A DNA stretch of 64,000 bases from Paguma larvata (taxonomy: Eukaryota > Chordata > Mammalia > Carnivora > Viverridae): assembly GCA_030068075.1 (NCBI GenBank), contig CM057829.1, positions 81,521,132 to 81,585,131 on the forward strand, written 5' to 3'. Under the pieces are notes generated by a model, which saw nothing but the letters and a program-made list of their open reading frames with translations, had not been told where the DNA came from and ran no database searches. Of the stretch, positions 35,130 to 46,411 are shown in pieces. The position numbers were made by a program, and so were the translations under genes. Within the stretch, counting starts at the first letter, position 1; each line of letters opens with the position of its first letter.

Positions 35130-35740
35130 TATGTGGGCAATGGGGGAGGAAGAGAGTTTCCTGTATTAGATAGGGTGGCCGAGGGAGTCTTCATTCAGCA
35201 GATGACTTTGAGTAAAAACTTAAAGTAAAGAGGCTAGAAATTCGGATTTATAGGAGAATAACAATCCATGCAGCAAAAACAACTAGAGCAGAGAACTCAA
35301 GGCAGGAACATGACTGCTGTGATTGGGAACCAGCAAGGGGACCAGTATGATAGGAGTAGAGTGAACAAGAAAGGAGATCAGGAGATAAAGTCGGAGATTT
35401 AATAGGGATCCAGAACCCATAGAGTTTTCTAAGCCAGTGCGCAGCTATCAGCCTTTTCTGTGAGTGAAATGGAGAACTGCTGTAGCATTTTGAACTGAGG
35501 AGTGACACAACCTGCCTGATATTTTAAAAGTATTTCTCTGTTGCTCCAATGAAAATCAATGGTAGAGGACAGAGATGAAGGTAAGGGAGCTGTTTGGAAG
35601 CTATCACAGTAATATAAGCCTGATAGAATTTCTTGACAAATTGGATGTGTGCATGAAAGAAAGAGAGAAATCAAGAATGACTCCATAGTTGCTACCCTGA
35701 GTAACTGGAAGGATGCAATTTCCATCCACTGAGGTGGTTA
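35130..35740 (-). repeat. L2 LINE fragment
   Basis: Reverse-complement L2 3' sequence: phrases 'tgaactgaggagtgacacaa', 'gaaatcaagaatgactccat', 'gctaccctgagtaactggaa' and 'tatttctctgttgctcc' follow the antisense of the L2 coding/3' region, as at 49.9-50.3 kb. The minus frames at 35248-35508 and 35429-35725 lie in it and are interrupted L2 remnants at best. Confidence 0.65.
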
Positions 35741-35779
35741 TACCCATCGCAGTCCCATTTAACTTTGGCCTATGTAGAA

Positions 35780-37545
35780 GGCTGATGGATCATAGAGAAT
35801 GATAGTGGACAATCATAAGCTCAAGCAAGAGATGTCTCCAAGTGCATTTGTTCCTTAATGGTGATAGTGAATATAGTCCCTGACACCTGGAAAATTAGCT
35901 ATCAAACTGATTGATGCATTTTTTTCCTCAATACCAATAAACAAAGAGCATCAGAAAGTCACTTACTTTCACCTAGCCGAGTATAACAGCACTGTTCTGC
36001 TACAAGGCTTTATCAATTCCTGGGCTTGGCTCCATAATTTAACTCAGTGGGACCTTAATTATCTTGTTTCCTATAGGAAATCATGCTGGTCTATTACATT
36101 GATTGTCCATGCTGATAGGACATATTGATTGGTAAGTAGCAACTATCCTTAGATACCTTGAAAGATACATGCATACTAGACAATGGAAAATAAGATGAAG
36201 GACTTTTAGGTGCTTGCCACTGAATTAAAGGTGTTGGCTGTTCAGTTGTCTAAAGGATGTTGGAATGCCCCTTTCAGAGTGTCAGATAAGCTGCATCTCA
36301 GATCCCCTAACCCTATGAAAAAGGCACAATGCCTGCTGAGCCTCTTTAGATTCGTAGATGACATATGCCAAAATTTAGCGTGTTGCTCAATTAATATACA
36401 TATTTGGATATACTACTCCTACCTATTTACCAGGTAACCCATAATACTGAGAATTTTGAGCAGGACTCAGAGCCAGACAGGCCTTCCAACTAGCCCAGAT
36501 TCTAGAGCAAAGGGTGTTGTTACTTGTGCGTATGATCCAGTGAAATCAAGAGTGTTCATGGTGCCTAGCATCCGATGGCATTCATATCTGGAGACCGGGT
36601 CAAGTGCTGATGGGGAATTGCAGTATAGAACAATGAGTTTGGGAGGGGAAAGAAAAAAACCTTAACTGTTCATATTGAACTAAGCATTTGTTATCTAAAA
36701 AACCATCTAGTTGGTTATATCCACAATTATATGGATGAATCATACAGATGAAGCCTGAGGAGTTAAAATATTTGTTACCAGTGTGAACATTCAGTGTGCA
36801 TAAGGATACACTCAGTGATAAGGTGTAAAAAATACTTATTCTGTCAATAGAATTCTTTTTCACTATCAGCCTCAGCGTGTGCTCATCTGACATGAATTTT
36901 TCAACAAGTAATCCCCCTTCCAGCTCTCACTACCCCACCCACCCCAACTCATATTTGATCTGGCTGTAGCCACTGCTGAATGCCCTGTCTTCCAGGGGGC
37001 AGAAAACAATGTGTAGTCACCTGGTGTTAACTCAATTATATGAGATCTTTTCTATCATAGGGAAGACAGCAGACAGAATTTGTCTTCAGTGAAGTAGTTA
37101 CTTATACTGAATATGGATCTGGTTCCATACTGATTACTTCTGCCAGAAACAACTGGTGAGGAATGAGAAGGCTGTATATATTGTTATAGCATTCTATCCA
37201 ACATTTCTTCTAACTGAGGAACTCAGCATTTAGTAAGAGAAGAAAGACAGTGAGCTGATGCCATGGCATTCAATGATCTTTCCCTGTTATGGACTCCCAT
37301 CACCCAGAAGCAATGGACCAAATAAAATCAGGAAATGGAATATGAAAAACTCCATTATGACTCACAATATCTTGTGAAGTTAGGCTTATATTTAAGAGGA
37401 TGCAGGCTTTGTTCTGTGATGTTTTTTCCTCCATAGCCAAGATAAAGAGATATGGGGCCAAAAGGTAAAATAAGGAACGTCCTATCTGACTACTTCACCT
37501 CATGACCCACTGGCCCACCAAGGCCGCTCCAGAAGCTTGTGCAGG
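35780..37545 (+). pseudogene. Second ERV-L-like (class III) pol relic
   Basis: Plus-strand pol blocks in order: RT start RMIVDNHKLKQEMSPSAFVP (about 35797-35856); FF.IPINKEHQK and the damaged LPQG-type LLQGF block (35911-36030); a broken YxDD site, with YYID followed by a frameshift (36093-36110). Then the RT connection VSDKLHLRSPNPMKKAQCLL (36279-36338), RNase H-like sequence to about 36665, a zinc-finger-like segment near 36955-37000, and the integrase end motif HHPEAMDQ near 37298-37321. Many stops and frame changes. It looks about as decayed as the relic at 150-1640 but is on the opposite strand. No env or LTR identified; class III elements usually lack env. Confidence 0.72.
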
Positions 37546-38050
37546 GTATAGTCTTTTTTTTTTATTAATCCTGAGAAAATCTTGTTTCTTCTTTAAAATA
37601 ATTAAATATAATATTTAAATTCTCTGTTTTTAAGAATAAATCAAGCCTTCACTTCTATGACATAACTAAACCTGTCACAATTTTGCTAATATAATTTCTA
37701 GGATTTTACAATCATAAGAAATTATATGTATGTTTCTATGCGAAGTTGGCATTTTTTTTTTTTGTACTGCACTTGTCAGAATTTTTTTATTAAGGTGACA
37801 CTAATTTAATGAAATCAGAGAGCATTCCTTCACTTTCTATTTGAAGTCAAAGTTTAAATTACTTCTTGAATACCAACATTTCTAAAAAGCCTATAAGCCT
37901 GTTTTATTTGTTTGAGATATTTTTAAATTTCTTACTAAGTATCATTAATATTAGTCAAATTTTCTGTGACTTCCTGGTCTGTGTAGGAATTTCTCATTTA
38001 TGTTGAAATTTTCAAATTGGTTTTTATATGGTTGCTCATAATAATCTTAC
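37546..38050. other. No gene seen
   Basis: AT-rich with T-runs at 37554-37563 and 37752-37763. Confidence 0.5.
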
Positions 38051-38268
38051 ATTTTTAAAAAAATTTTTTAACGTTTATTTATTTTTGAGAGAGAGAGACA
38101 AATGGGAGAAGGGGAGGGCAGAGAGAGAGGGAGACACAGAATCCGAAGTAGGCTTCAGGCTCTGAGCTATCAGCACAGAACCCGATGTAGGGCTCAAACT
38201 CATGAGCCATGATATCATGACCTGAGCCGAAGTCGGATGTTCAACCAACTGAGCCACCCAGGTGCCCC
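38051..38268 (-). repeat. CAN-SINE
   Basis: Full-length minus-strand copy ending 'gagccacccaggtgcccc' with 'caggctctgagctatcagca' and tail 'aacgtttatttatttttgag'. No clear target-site duplication. Confidence 0.93.
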
Positions 38269-38934
38269 TAAAATCCACAATTGATTTCAAAACAGAACAT
38301 TATCTGAGGGATACATGAAACTTCTGAGGGATAATGTCCTTATGGTTTTTAGAAGACATTTTTTTTTTTTTTTTACTTTTTTTCCCAGTTGCAAGGATCC
38401 TACTAGTAGCAACCTAATTTTCTGAGATCTTACCACCTTAAATTTCATTTTTACTATGAGTTGAATTTTTATTAAAAAAAATCCTTTGTGGAGAGAATAT
38501 GGAGAAAAGAAATAGATTTGTTTTCCAAACCATAGTGTATACTGTGTCTTCTGTAATTTCTGAAGATTTTTCTTGCTGCTTAAATTTCAGTTTATCTGTC
38601 TGTATCTTCTCATACCTTGTCACATGAACATGTAAGAAGCCAATTGAGTTTTGACATTCTACCTGGAAATTTCCTTGGCCAGATTCACAAGTTCATTAGT
38701 CTTATTTTTTTATCTTCCAAGTTTTTCAGATGACGTTGTCATTTGTTTCTCAGTACGTAATACAGATTACCCTTTCTCGAGCCTGCAGTAGCAATTTCTT
38801 TATTCTCCCAGAATCCACTAACACTTCTTGCTGCTTTTAGTTTCCCCCTATTCCCTTGTCCGAAATTAAAACCACGTGTTTTAGATTTTTTGTTATGGTA
38901 GCAACCTGATTTTAGGTACCAGTTTCTACATTCA
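38269..38934. other. No gene seen
   Basis: T-run at 38358-38375; the minus frames at 38438-38623 and 38739-38960 carry no domain. Confidence 0.5.
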
Positions 38935-39345
38935 ACTCTTGATTGTTGCGTAGCAGACAACTCCCAGATTTAGTGGTCTAAAACAACAATTGTCTGTTCT
39001 CAAGCTTCCATGGGTTGTCTGGGTGCTTTCTGCTTTCTCCTGGCTTACTCATGTGGCTGCATTCCACTGCCTCTTTGGCTGAGTTCACTTACTCATGTAT
39101 CTGGAAATTAGAGCTAATTTTTCCCTAGGGCACTACAGTTCTGCTCCATGGGGCTAGTAGGCTCACATGGTATCCTTACTAGTATCCTTACATGGTATTT
39201 CAGGACAATGTTCTTAAGAGAGTGAAGGTGGCAGCTGCAAGGGCTCTTGAAGCCTAGCCTCTAGAATTCAAACAACACTGCCACATTCTGTTTGTTAAAA
39301 CAAATCATAAGGCCAGCATGAAATTATGATTGTGGTATCAATGAC
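38935..39345 (-). repeat. MaLR (MLT1-like) LTR, diverged
   Basis: Reads 'agatttagtggtctaaaaca', 'tactcatgtggctgcattcc', 'ctgccacattctgtttgtta', 'ataaggccagcatgaaatta': the antisense pattern of a common mammalian LTR-type repeat. Assignment to MLT1 is tentative. Confidence 0.45.
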
Positions 39346-39447
39346 TCCACCTCTAGATGGCAGGAATAGCAAAACATAGTGCAGAGAAGTATATGCCCTG
39401 GGAAATGATCCGTGGTTGTTCAGAGGAAAAGTTTTGGAACAAATTGA

Positions 39448-39672
39448 ACAAGTTTAAATCTTGGTTCTGTTATTCTTGGTTCTGTACCCTTGGATTAACT
39501 ACCTAATTTCTTTCTGGCTCAGTTTTGTTATCTCTAAAGTGGGACTAATAATCATCCATACTTCATGTGGTTATTGATGGGAATTAAATGTGTATCTAAA
39601 GTATATAAAGTGTTTGTAACAGGGCCCAGTATATTGTAAACTCTATATAAATGCAAACTCTTAGTATTTCAT
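39448..39672 (+). repeat. MIR
   Basis: Clear MIR core and 3' end: 'ctcagttttgttatctctaaagtgggactaataatc', 'tattgatgggaattaaatg', 'aacagggcccagtatattgt'. The low-coordinate part matches the tRNA-related head ('ttggttctgttattcttggt'). Confidence 0.8.
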
Positions 39673-39699
39673 TTGCTGATTCCAATTTATTATCTCTCA

Positions 39700-40745
39700 T
39701 TTACTCTTGGTTCTTCTCTTTAGTATGATCTCTATTCCTCCTCCTCTATTGACTCTGTAACAATTATTAGTGACCCCCACATGTAATAGAATGTTTTACC
39801 ATATGTTGTTAGCACTCCTTTCTTCTGGAATCACACTAGTGATTTCCTTGATTACTGTTTAACATGACCTATAGGGTCTTTTTTTTTTCCTTCCCACTTC
39901 TTCATTTTATTGTTCACAAGTGGTCTTTCCTTTTGTCCACTTTCTTCCTCTCTGTTGTCTCCCCTAGGCTAATCTCATCTAGTCCCATTTTGTGAGCTAG
40001 TAACACATATTGATACCAAATATGCTTCTTTATTTCTCAACATTGTTTCAATTTCCAGTTGCCTACTTGATGATATAAACCACAAGTTCTTCAAATCCAA
40101 GTTTTCTACCACAAAACTTATCTGTCGAACTTCACTGCATTCTGCATTTCCCATCATGGGAAATTTTATCATCATAGGATAATAGTCCAAAACTTGGACT
40201 GTCTGATACCCTTATTCCTGTCACTTAATCTCTATAACTACCTTATTCTCCATGCAAAACTCTAGTTGTGATGACGTGTCTTTATTGGACTATTATAAAA
40301 AATACTACCATTGGTCTTCCAGTTCGCACCGGTAACAATAACACTTCCTCCCCCCTTGTTGCTTCAGTTACTTTTGTACCTACAGATCTGCCAGTACCTC
40401 TACTCAAAAATTTATGATTACAATTTACTGATTACACAATTAAAATCCTTGGAGGGGAGATCTCCATTTGTTTCATGGTCTCTTCTTACTCTATATCCCA
40501 ATACTCTTTCTACTGCTACGCCTTTTCCCACACTGGTACATACATATTTCATAATTCCAAGTTGCTTTATGGGGGTCTCTTTATCCTGCTTAAATATGTT
40601 TCTTTGCCTTCTCCCCTTCCTCTTTGAATATGTTCAATATCCCTCACTAGAGATTTAACTCCATGAGAACAGGAGACTTTGTTTTATACATTTTTGTGTG
40701 CATGGCACCTACCAATGTGTCTATTCTGTAGTATCATTGAACTGA
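39700..40745 (+). repeat. L2 LINE fragment
   Basis: Plus-strand L2 phrases: 'aatctcatctagtcccattt', 'tttccagttgcctacttgat', 'ggactattataaaaaatact', 'tggaggggagatctccattt' and the 3' end 'ctccatgagaacaggagact ... gcatggcacctaccaatgtg'. The 115-codon frame at 40311-40658 lies inside and has no RT motif; it is a chance or relic frame. Confidence 0.6.
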
Positions 40746-40750
40746 TTTCT

Positions 40751-40935
40751 CTTAATGCTTATTTATTTTTTGAGAGAGAGTAAGTTGGGGAGGGGCAGAG
40801 AGAGAAGGAGACAGAGAATCCCAAGCAGGCTTCGTATTGTCAGCACAGAGCCGGATGTGGGGCTCAAACTCACAAACCATGAGATAGTGACCTGAGCTGA
40901 AATCAAGAGTCTGACGTTTAACCAACAAGGTGTCC
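40751..40935 (-). repeat. CAN-SINE (first of a same-strand pair)
   Basis: Minus-strand copy with an eroded head ('accaacaaggtgtcct'). The next SINE begins about 20 bp on. Confidence 0.88.
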
Positions 40936-40956
40936 TGAACATTTGATTTTTTAATA

Positions 40957-41142
40957 TGTATTTATTTATTTTGAGAGAGAGAGTGTGTGTGAGCTAGAAT
41001 GTGAGTGGGGGAGGGGCTGAGAGAGAGAATCCAAAGGGCAGGGCCGATTTCACAAACTGTCAGATCATGACCTGAGTGGAGATGCAAGAGTCTGACACTG
41101 ACACTTCTGCAGCTTAACTGACTGAGCCACCCGGGCGCCCCC
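40957..41142 (-). repeat. CAN-SINE (second of the pair)
   Basis: Minus-strand copy ending 'gagccacccgggcgcccc'. Probable duplication atttgattttttaat (left) / atctgattttaaat (right). A small internal rearrangement adds 'ctgacactgacacttctgca'. Confidence 0.9.
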
Positions 41143-43939
41143 GAAAATCTGATTTTAAATGGATGAAGCTTGGTAAAGATTCCTCTCATCCTAACTTGCC
41201 ATTTCTCAAAACACTCGATGCTTCTTTCACAGTTTTTATTGCAGTATACCTGAAATAGTAGTGTATGTTGTAACTTCCCCACTACCCTCTGATTATGTCT
41301 GTGGGCAGACACTTTGCTTTACTCATCTTCTGAAACATTTATTATATAACACCACACATCCAGTGTTGAATGAGTGACTTTCCACTCAACTGTCCTGTAG
41401 TTTATCTATCATTCATTCGCTCATTTGGCTACTAGTAACACCACATATGGCCAGTCACAATCCTCACGATGACCTCTCTTTTGGACCACTGATAATAAAA
41501 TTTTTAAAAAGCAGTGTAATCAATATATTTTAAAATAATAAATGATAAAATTTCACAGAAAGTATCTGTGAGCATATGTTAGAATCATTAATTTAAAAAG
41601 TGCTATTTATTAAAGTCAGTGTCAAAATCTAAAAGCACATAATGCTAAAAGTGTGTAAATAGGAATGCATTTTCAGTGAAAATACCAAAAATATCTAGGA
41701 ATTTCCAAACAATATTTTTTCAAGACATGGAAAAATAATTATAAAACCAAAATCCAAAGTATTTAGTGTTATAAGTTAAAGAAATCTTCTTATAAGCATT
41801 AATTAGGTATAATTTTAAAATATTGAGATGAAATGATACACTTAGAATAATATGTGCAATTCCATTTAGCTTTTCCCAAATGTAGAAATCAATAAAATTT
41901 TAAAACATATGTATAATGAAGGAATTTAGGCAGGATGGTTTTGTTTTACTCTCAGAGAAGATGTGTTCTAATAGTGTTCTCATTGGGAATAAAATAACTG
42001 TATTTATATAATCACGAGAAGAAAGAAATGGGTTGATGGTCATGAAACTCCCTTGGTAGTCAGGCATTGTTAATTTAAAAGTAGGAAGGCAGGGATTGAA
42101 GTTAATGAGGGGGTGAGCCACCATGCAATTTAGTTAAACTGTTTAACACAAAAGCTGGTAGAAATATGGAAAGAGTGTTCCAGAGGGAGTAATAGAAGAA
42201 AAGGTTGTAAATCAGTCTATGAAAAAGAAAAGAGAAAAACAGAACATCCTTTTAGAGGAAATGAGAATCACATAGTTCCATTATTTGATAGATTAGAGCA
42301 ATCAAAGGGATGGGAAATGCCAAATTCAGTCATTTGATAGATTGGAGGAATCACAATAAAGACATAAAGGTAAATTTGTATTTCTCATGAGGATGATCAA
42401 AGTGGATTATTAGGTACTCCCATGGCTTTTAAATATTATACTGACTTTAATTTTTCCCTGGGTGCCTGAGAATGTGTCTTTCCTGATCATAGAAAGTGAA
42501 GTTACTTCCAGACCTTTGTTTTCAGACTGCCTAAAAGTCAAAATTATATCACACTCTGGAAGAGAGCAGCCGTTTTCAGAGTTAGTAGTTGTTAAAGCAG
42601 AGACAAAAATTTCACTGTCCGCACAGAGCGAATTGAGTAGAAGTTGGTCAAGACCCAAGGTAGCAGTAGTGAAATAATCTGCACAAACTTATTTCACTTC
42701 CTTCCTTCTTTCATCTATTTATTAATGTATTCAATAACCATCATATGCCTACGGTGACGCTATTTTAACCTGTTATAACCCAATGATTAAATGTGAAAAT
42801 TGACTCTTTCAGAGCTTGAACAACTCGTGGTTTTCAAGATCCCTTACCTGAGCTCTTCTTAATTTTTAGATATCACTTATATGTTGAACGTCTCTTTTTA
42901 TATCACCCATAAAATGTATTTATGTGGCATCAAAATATTTTTCAGTCGATTCTAATTTTATTAAATTAGCTTATCTTGAATTAATAAGTGTAGTTTACAT
43001 ACAATGGGCAAAAAAGCAGTTAAACAGTAAGGTCGTGGATTCCTACAGCCAGGGAAATGTTGGCAATTAGAACTTAGAAAAGCTTGTAGAATCAATGACT
43101 TTGCACTGCAGGAAGATTTTTTATGAGGTCGTACTCAATCTGAAACCAGTTCTTTTCCTGCCACAAGATGGGATTGACTATAAAACTGGTATCATCACAG
43201 AACAAACTAGATGCCTTGAAGATAGACAAAGACAGTTAACAGGGCAACACAGGTTAGGAGGAGACCAGCCATTCCCAGGTAAAAACAAACAAATAGTTCA
43301 ATTACGTGCATTTTCTGGTAATGGCAAGAGAAAAGTTATCTCCAGGTCTACTTCCAATACAGAGGAATCTGTATGTTTGAAGAATACAAATTCCCTTATA
43401 AATGTAAATTGTATTTCAAGTGTCAACATTGGGAACTGACAGAGGCAACATTCTTTGCAATGTTAGGGAAACCTTGTTAAGTAGAGGCAATAATTCTGCC
43501 ACAGACTTATTTGAAAAAGAAAATAATGAGGTTATGGTTAATATGGAAATAAAGTTAGAAGAAAATAGAAATATTTATATTCACTATGTATGAATAAATA
43601 CTTTATCGGCACTTTTGAGGAAAGATTAAAGATTGACTTATGTACTATACCTATGTAATTATGATTAACGTGTAATCATTTCTGAATTGGTCTTCTTCCT
43701 TACTATTGGATCCACAGATCTCATTTAGTCCTTTATTTTAAAACTATAAATCTGTAAATAAAATAATTACGATTCCGAGAGATATCTTGACCAAGTTAAT
43801 TGGAGCTGGCAACCACAGTCAAGCTTTTACTGCCCGTCTTGTCAACCGAGGTGAGCAGCACCTGCACAGACTGATGCCTTTCTAAGACTTTGACCTATTA
43901 GCTTTACTTAGTTTCACACTAACATTTCTTTTCTTGGGT
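41143..43939. other. No gene seen; one unexplained 114-codon frame
   Basis: Unassigned DNA. 42150-42215 faintly recalls antisense L2 ('gaaagagtgttccagaggga'). A short imperfect tandem ('atttgatagatt.gag.aatca') lies at 42283-42352. The frame 43095-43439 (+) starts MTLHCRKIFYEV and has no recognised domain, splice context or promoter; see findings. Frames at 41900-42124 and 42410-42677 are also unsupported. Confidence 0.45.
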
Positions 43940-43957
43940 AAAAGTTGAGGAGATGAG

Positions 43958-44125
43958 AGGCGTCTGACTTCAGCTCAGGTCATGATCTTGCAATTTGTGA
44001 GTTCGAGCCCCACATCTGACTCTGTGCTGACAGCTCAGTAGAGGCTTCAGATTCTGTGTCTCCTGCTCTCTATACCCCTTCCCCACTCATGCTCTGTCTC
44101 TGTCTTTCAAAAATAAATGTTAGAA
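43958..44125 (+). repeat. 5'-truncated CAN-SINE, split by an L1
   Basis: Begins at 'aggcgtctgacttcagctca', so about 30 nt of the tRNA head are absent. Its A-rich tail was hit by the L1 at 44126-48310 and the tail end resumes at 48328-48334. Flanking duplication of the SINE itself: aaaagttgaggagatgag (43940-43957) and aaaagtcgaggggatgag (48335-48352), two mismatches in 18. Confidence 0.9.
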
Positions 44126-46336
44126 GGCTTTTGGTGGATTCCGTCGGGTTTTCCATGTAAAGTATCATGTCATCTGCAAAAAGTGAAAGTTTGACTTCCT
44201 CCTTGCCAATCTTGATGCCTTTTATTTTGTTTTGTTGTCTGATTGCTGACGCTAAGACTTCCAGCACTATGTTAAATAGCAGTGGCGACACACCCCTGTC
44301 GTGTTCCTGATCTCAGGAGGAAGGCTTTCAATTTTTCCCCATTGAGGATGATATTAGCTGTGGGCTTTTCATATATGGCTTTTATGATGTTTAAGTATGT
44401 TCCTTCTATCCCGACTTTCTTGAGAGTTTTTATTAAGAAAGGATGCTGTATTTTGTCAAATGCTTTTTCTGCATCTATTGACAGGATCATATGGTTCTTT
44501 TCTTTTGTTGATGTGATGTATCACGTTGATTGATTTGCGAATATTGAACCAGCCCTGCAACCCAGGGATAAATCCTACTTGATCATGGTGGATAATTCTC
44601 TTTATATGCTGTTGGATTCGATTTGCTAGTATCTTGTTGAGAATTTTCGCATCCATATTCATTAGGGATATTGGCCTGTAATTTTCTTTCTTTGCTGGGT
44701 CTCTATCTGGTTTGGGAATCAAAGTGATGCTGGCTTCATAGAATGAGTCTGGGAGTTTTCCTTCCGTTTCAATTTTTTGGAACAGCTTGAGGAGGATAGG
44801 AATTAACTCTGTTTTAAATGTCTGGTAAAATTCTGCAGGAAAGCCATCTGGTCCAGGGCTTTTATTTGCTGGGAGGTTTTTAATAACTGATTCTATTTCT
44901 TCACTAGTTATGGGTCTGTTCAAATTTTCTATTTCTTCCCGTTTGAGTTTTGGTAGCATGTGGCTATTTAGGAAGCTGTCCATTTTTTCCAGATTGCCAA
45001 GTTTGGTGGCATATAATTTTTCATAGTATTCTCTGATGATTGCTTGTATCTCTGAGGGATTGGTTGTAATTTCTCCCTTTTCATTCACGATTTTATCTAT
45101 TTGAGTTCTCTCTCTTTTCTTTTTGAGAAGCCTGGCTAGAGGTTTGTCTATTTTGTTTATTTTTTCAAAGAACCAGCTTTTGGTTTCATTGATCTGTTCC
45201 ACTACCTTTTCTGTTTCCATATGGTTAATTTGTGCTCTGATCTTTGTTATTTCTCTCTTTCTGCTGGGCTTGGGTTGTTTTAGTTGATCTGCTTCTAGTT
45301 CCTTTAGGCGTGCTGTTAGAATTTGTGTTATTGATTTTTCTTGTTTCTTGAGATGGGCCTGGATTGCAATATATTTCCCTCTCAAGACTGCCTTTGCTGC
45401 ATCCCAGAGCGTTTGGATTGTTGTATTTTCATTTTCATTTGTTTCCATGTATTTTTTAATTTCTTCTCTGATGGCTTGGTTGACCCAGTCATCTTTTAGT
45501 AGGTTATTTCTTAGCCGCCATGTTCTTGGATATTTTCCAGGCTTTCTCCTGTGGTTGATTTCAAGTTTCAAAGCATTGTGGTCTGACAGTGTACATGGTA
45601 TGATCTCAATTCTTTTATATTTATTCAGAGCTCCCCTGTGCCCCAGAATATGGTCTATCTTGGAAAATGTACTGTGTGCAGATGAGAAGAACGTAAATTC
45701 CTTTGCTTCTGGATGAAGGACCCTAAAGATGTCTGTGAGGCCCATCTGTCCTGATGCGTCATTCAGGGCTATTGTTTCTGCGGAGATTTTCTGTTTTGTG
45801 GATCTATCCAATGCTGAGAGTGGAGTGTTGAGATCCCCTACTATTAGGATATTTTTATCGATGAGGTTGCTAATGTTTGTAATTAGTTGTTTTACAAATT
45901 TGGGTGCCCCCGAATTCGGTGCGTAGATATTTACAATTGTTAGCTCTTCCTGCTGGATGGTCCCTGAGACTATTATATAATGTCCTTCTTCATCTCTTAT
46001 TACATCGTTCATTTTAAAGTCTAATTTGTCTGATATAAGTGTGGCTACTCCGGCTTTCTTCTGACTTCCAGTAGCATGGTAGATAGTTCTCCATCCCCTC
46101 ACTTTCAATCTGAAGGTATCTTCAGGTTTAAGATGAGTTTCTTGAAGACAGCAAATAGATGGGTCTTGTTTTTTAATCCATTCTGTTATCCTGTGTCTTT
46201 TGATTGGCGCATTTAGTCCATTTACATTCAGTGTTAATATTGAAAAATATGGGCTTACAGTCACTGTATTATCTGTAGGTTTCATGATTGTAAGGCTGTC
46301 CCTGGCAGTTTGTGTTCTTTGCAGGTTTGCCTTCAT
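44126..46336 (-). pseudogene. L1 ORF2 N-terminal half (endonuclease and reverse transcriptase), inverted
   Basis: A 626-codon frame at 44456-46336 opens at [16 protein letters not shown]; the native ORF2 start is more likely the next ATG ([20 protein letters not shown]). Endonuclease residues are visible: N of NVNGLN, E of LQETH, D/N of [13 protein letters not shown], and SDH of [13 protein letters not shown] blocks follow: [44 protein letters not shown] frameshift near 44497 moves the reading into the frame with [16 protein letters not shown]. Another near 44290, after SGTRQGC, moves it into the frame with [10 protein letters not shown] and FADD (44169-44180). The sequence is then cut by the L1 boundary. 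In a working element this protein nicks target DNA and copies L1 RNA; here the inversion and at least two frameshifts abolish it. Confidence 0.95.
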
Positions 46337-46411
46337 AGAATGCCCCTCAGGATCTCTTGCAGTGCCGGCTTATTTGTGATAAATTCTTTCAGTTTTTGTT
46401 TGTTGGGAAAA
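46333..46411 (-). pseudogene. L1 ORF1 C-terminal tail, inverted
   Basis: Minus-strand reading [19 protein letters not shown] ending in ILRGIL and a stop matches the C-terminal end of the L1 ORF1 RNA-binding protein. Only about 25 codons are present because the L1 is truncated here and joined to plus-strand ORF2 sequence at about 46411/46412. Confidence 0.8.

Noticed and set aside
40311..40658. 115-codon plus-strand frame as a small membrane protein
   Set aside because: Leu/Phe/Ser-rich but lies inside an L2 fragment; no start context or conserved motif.
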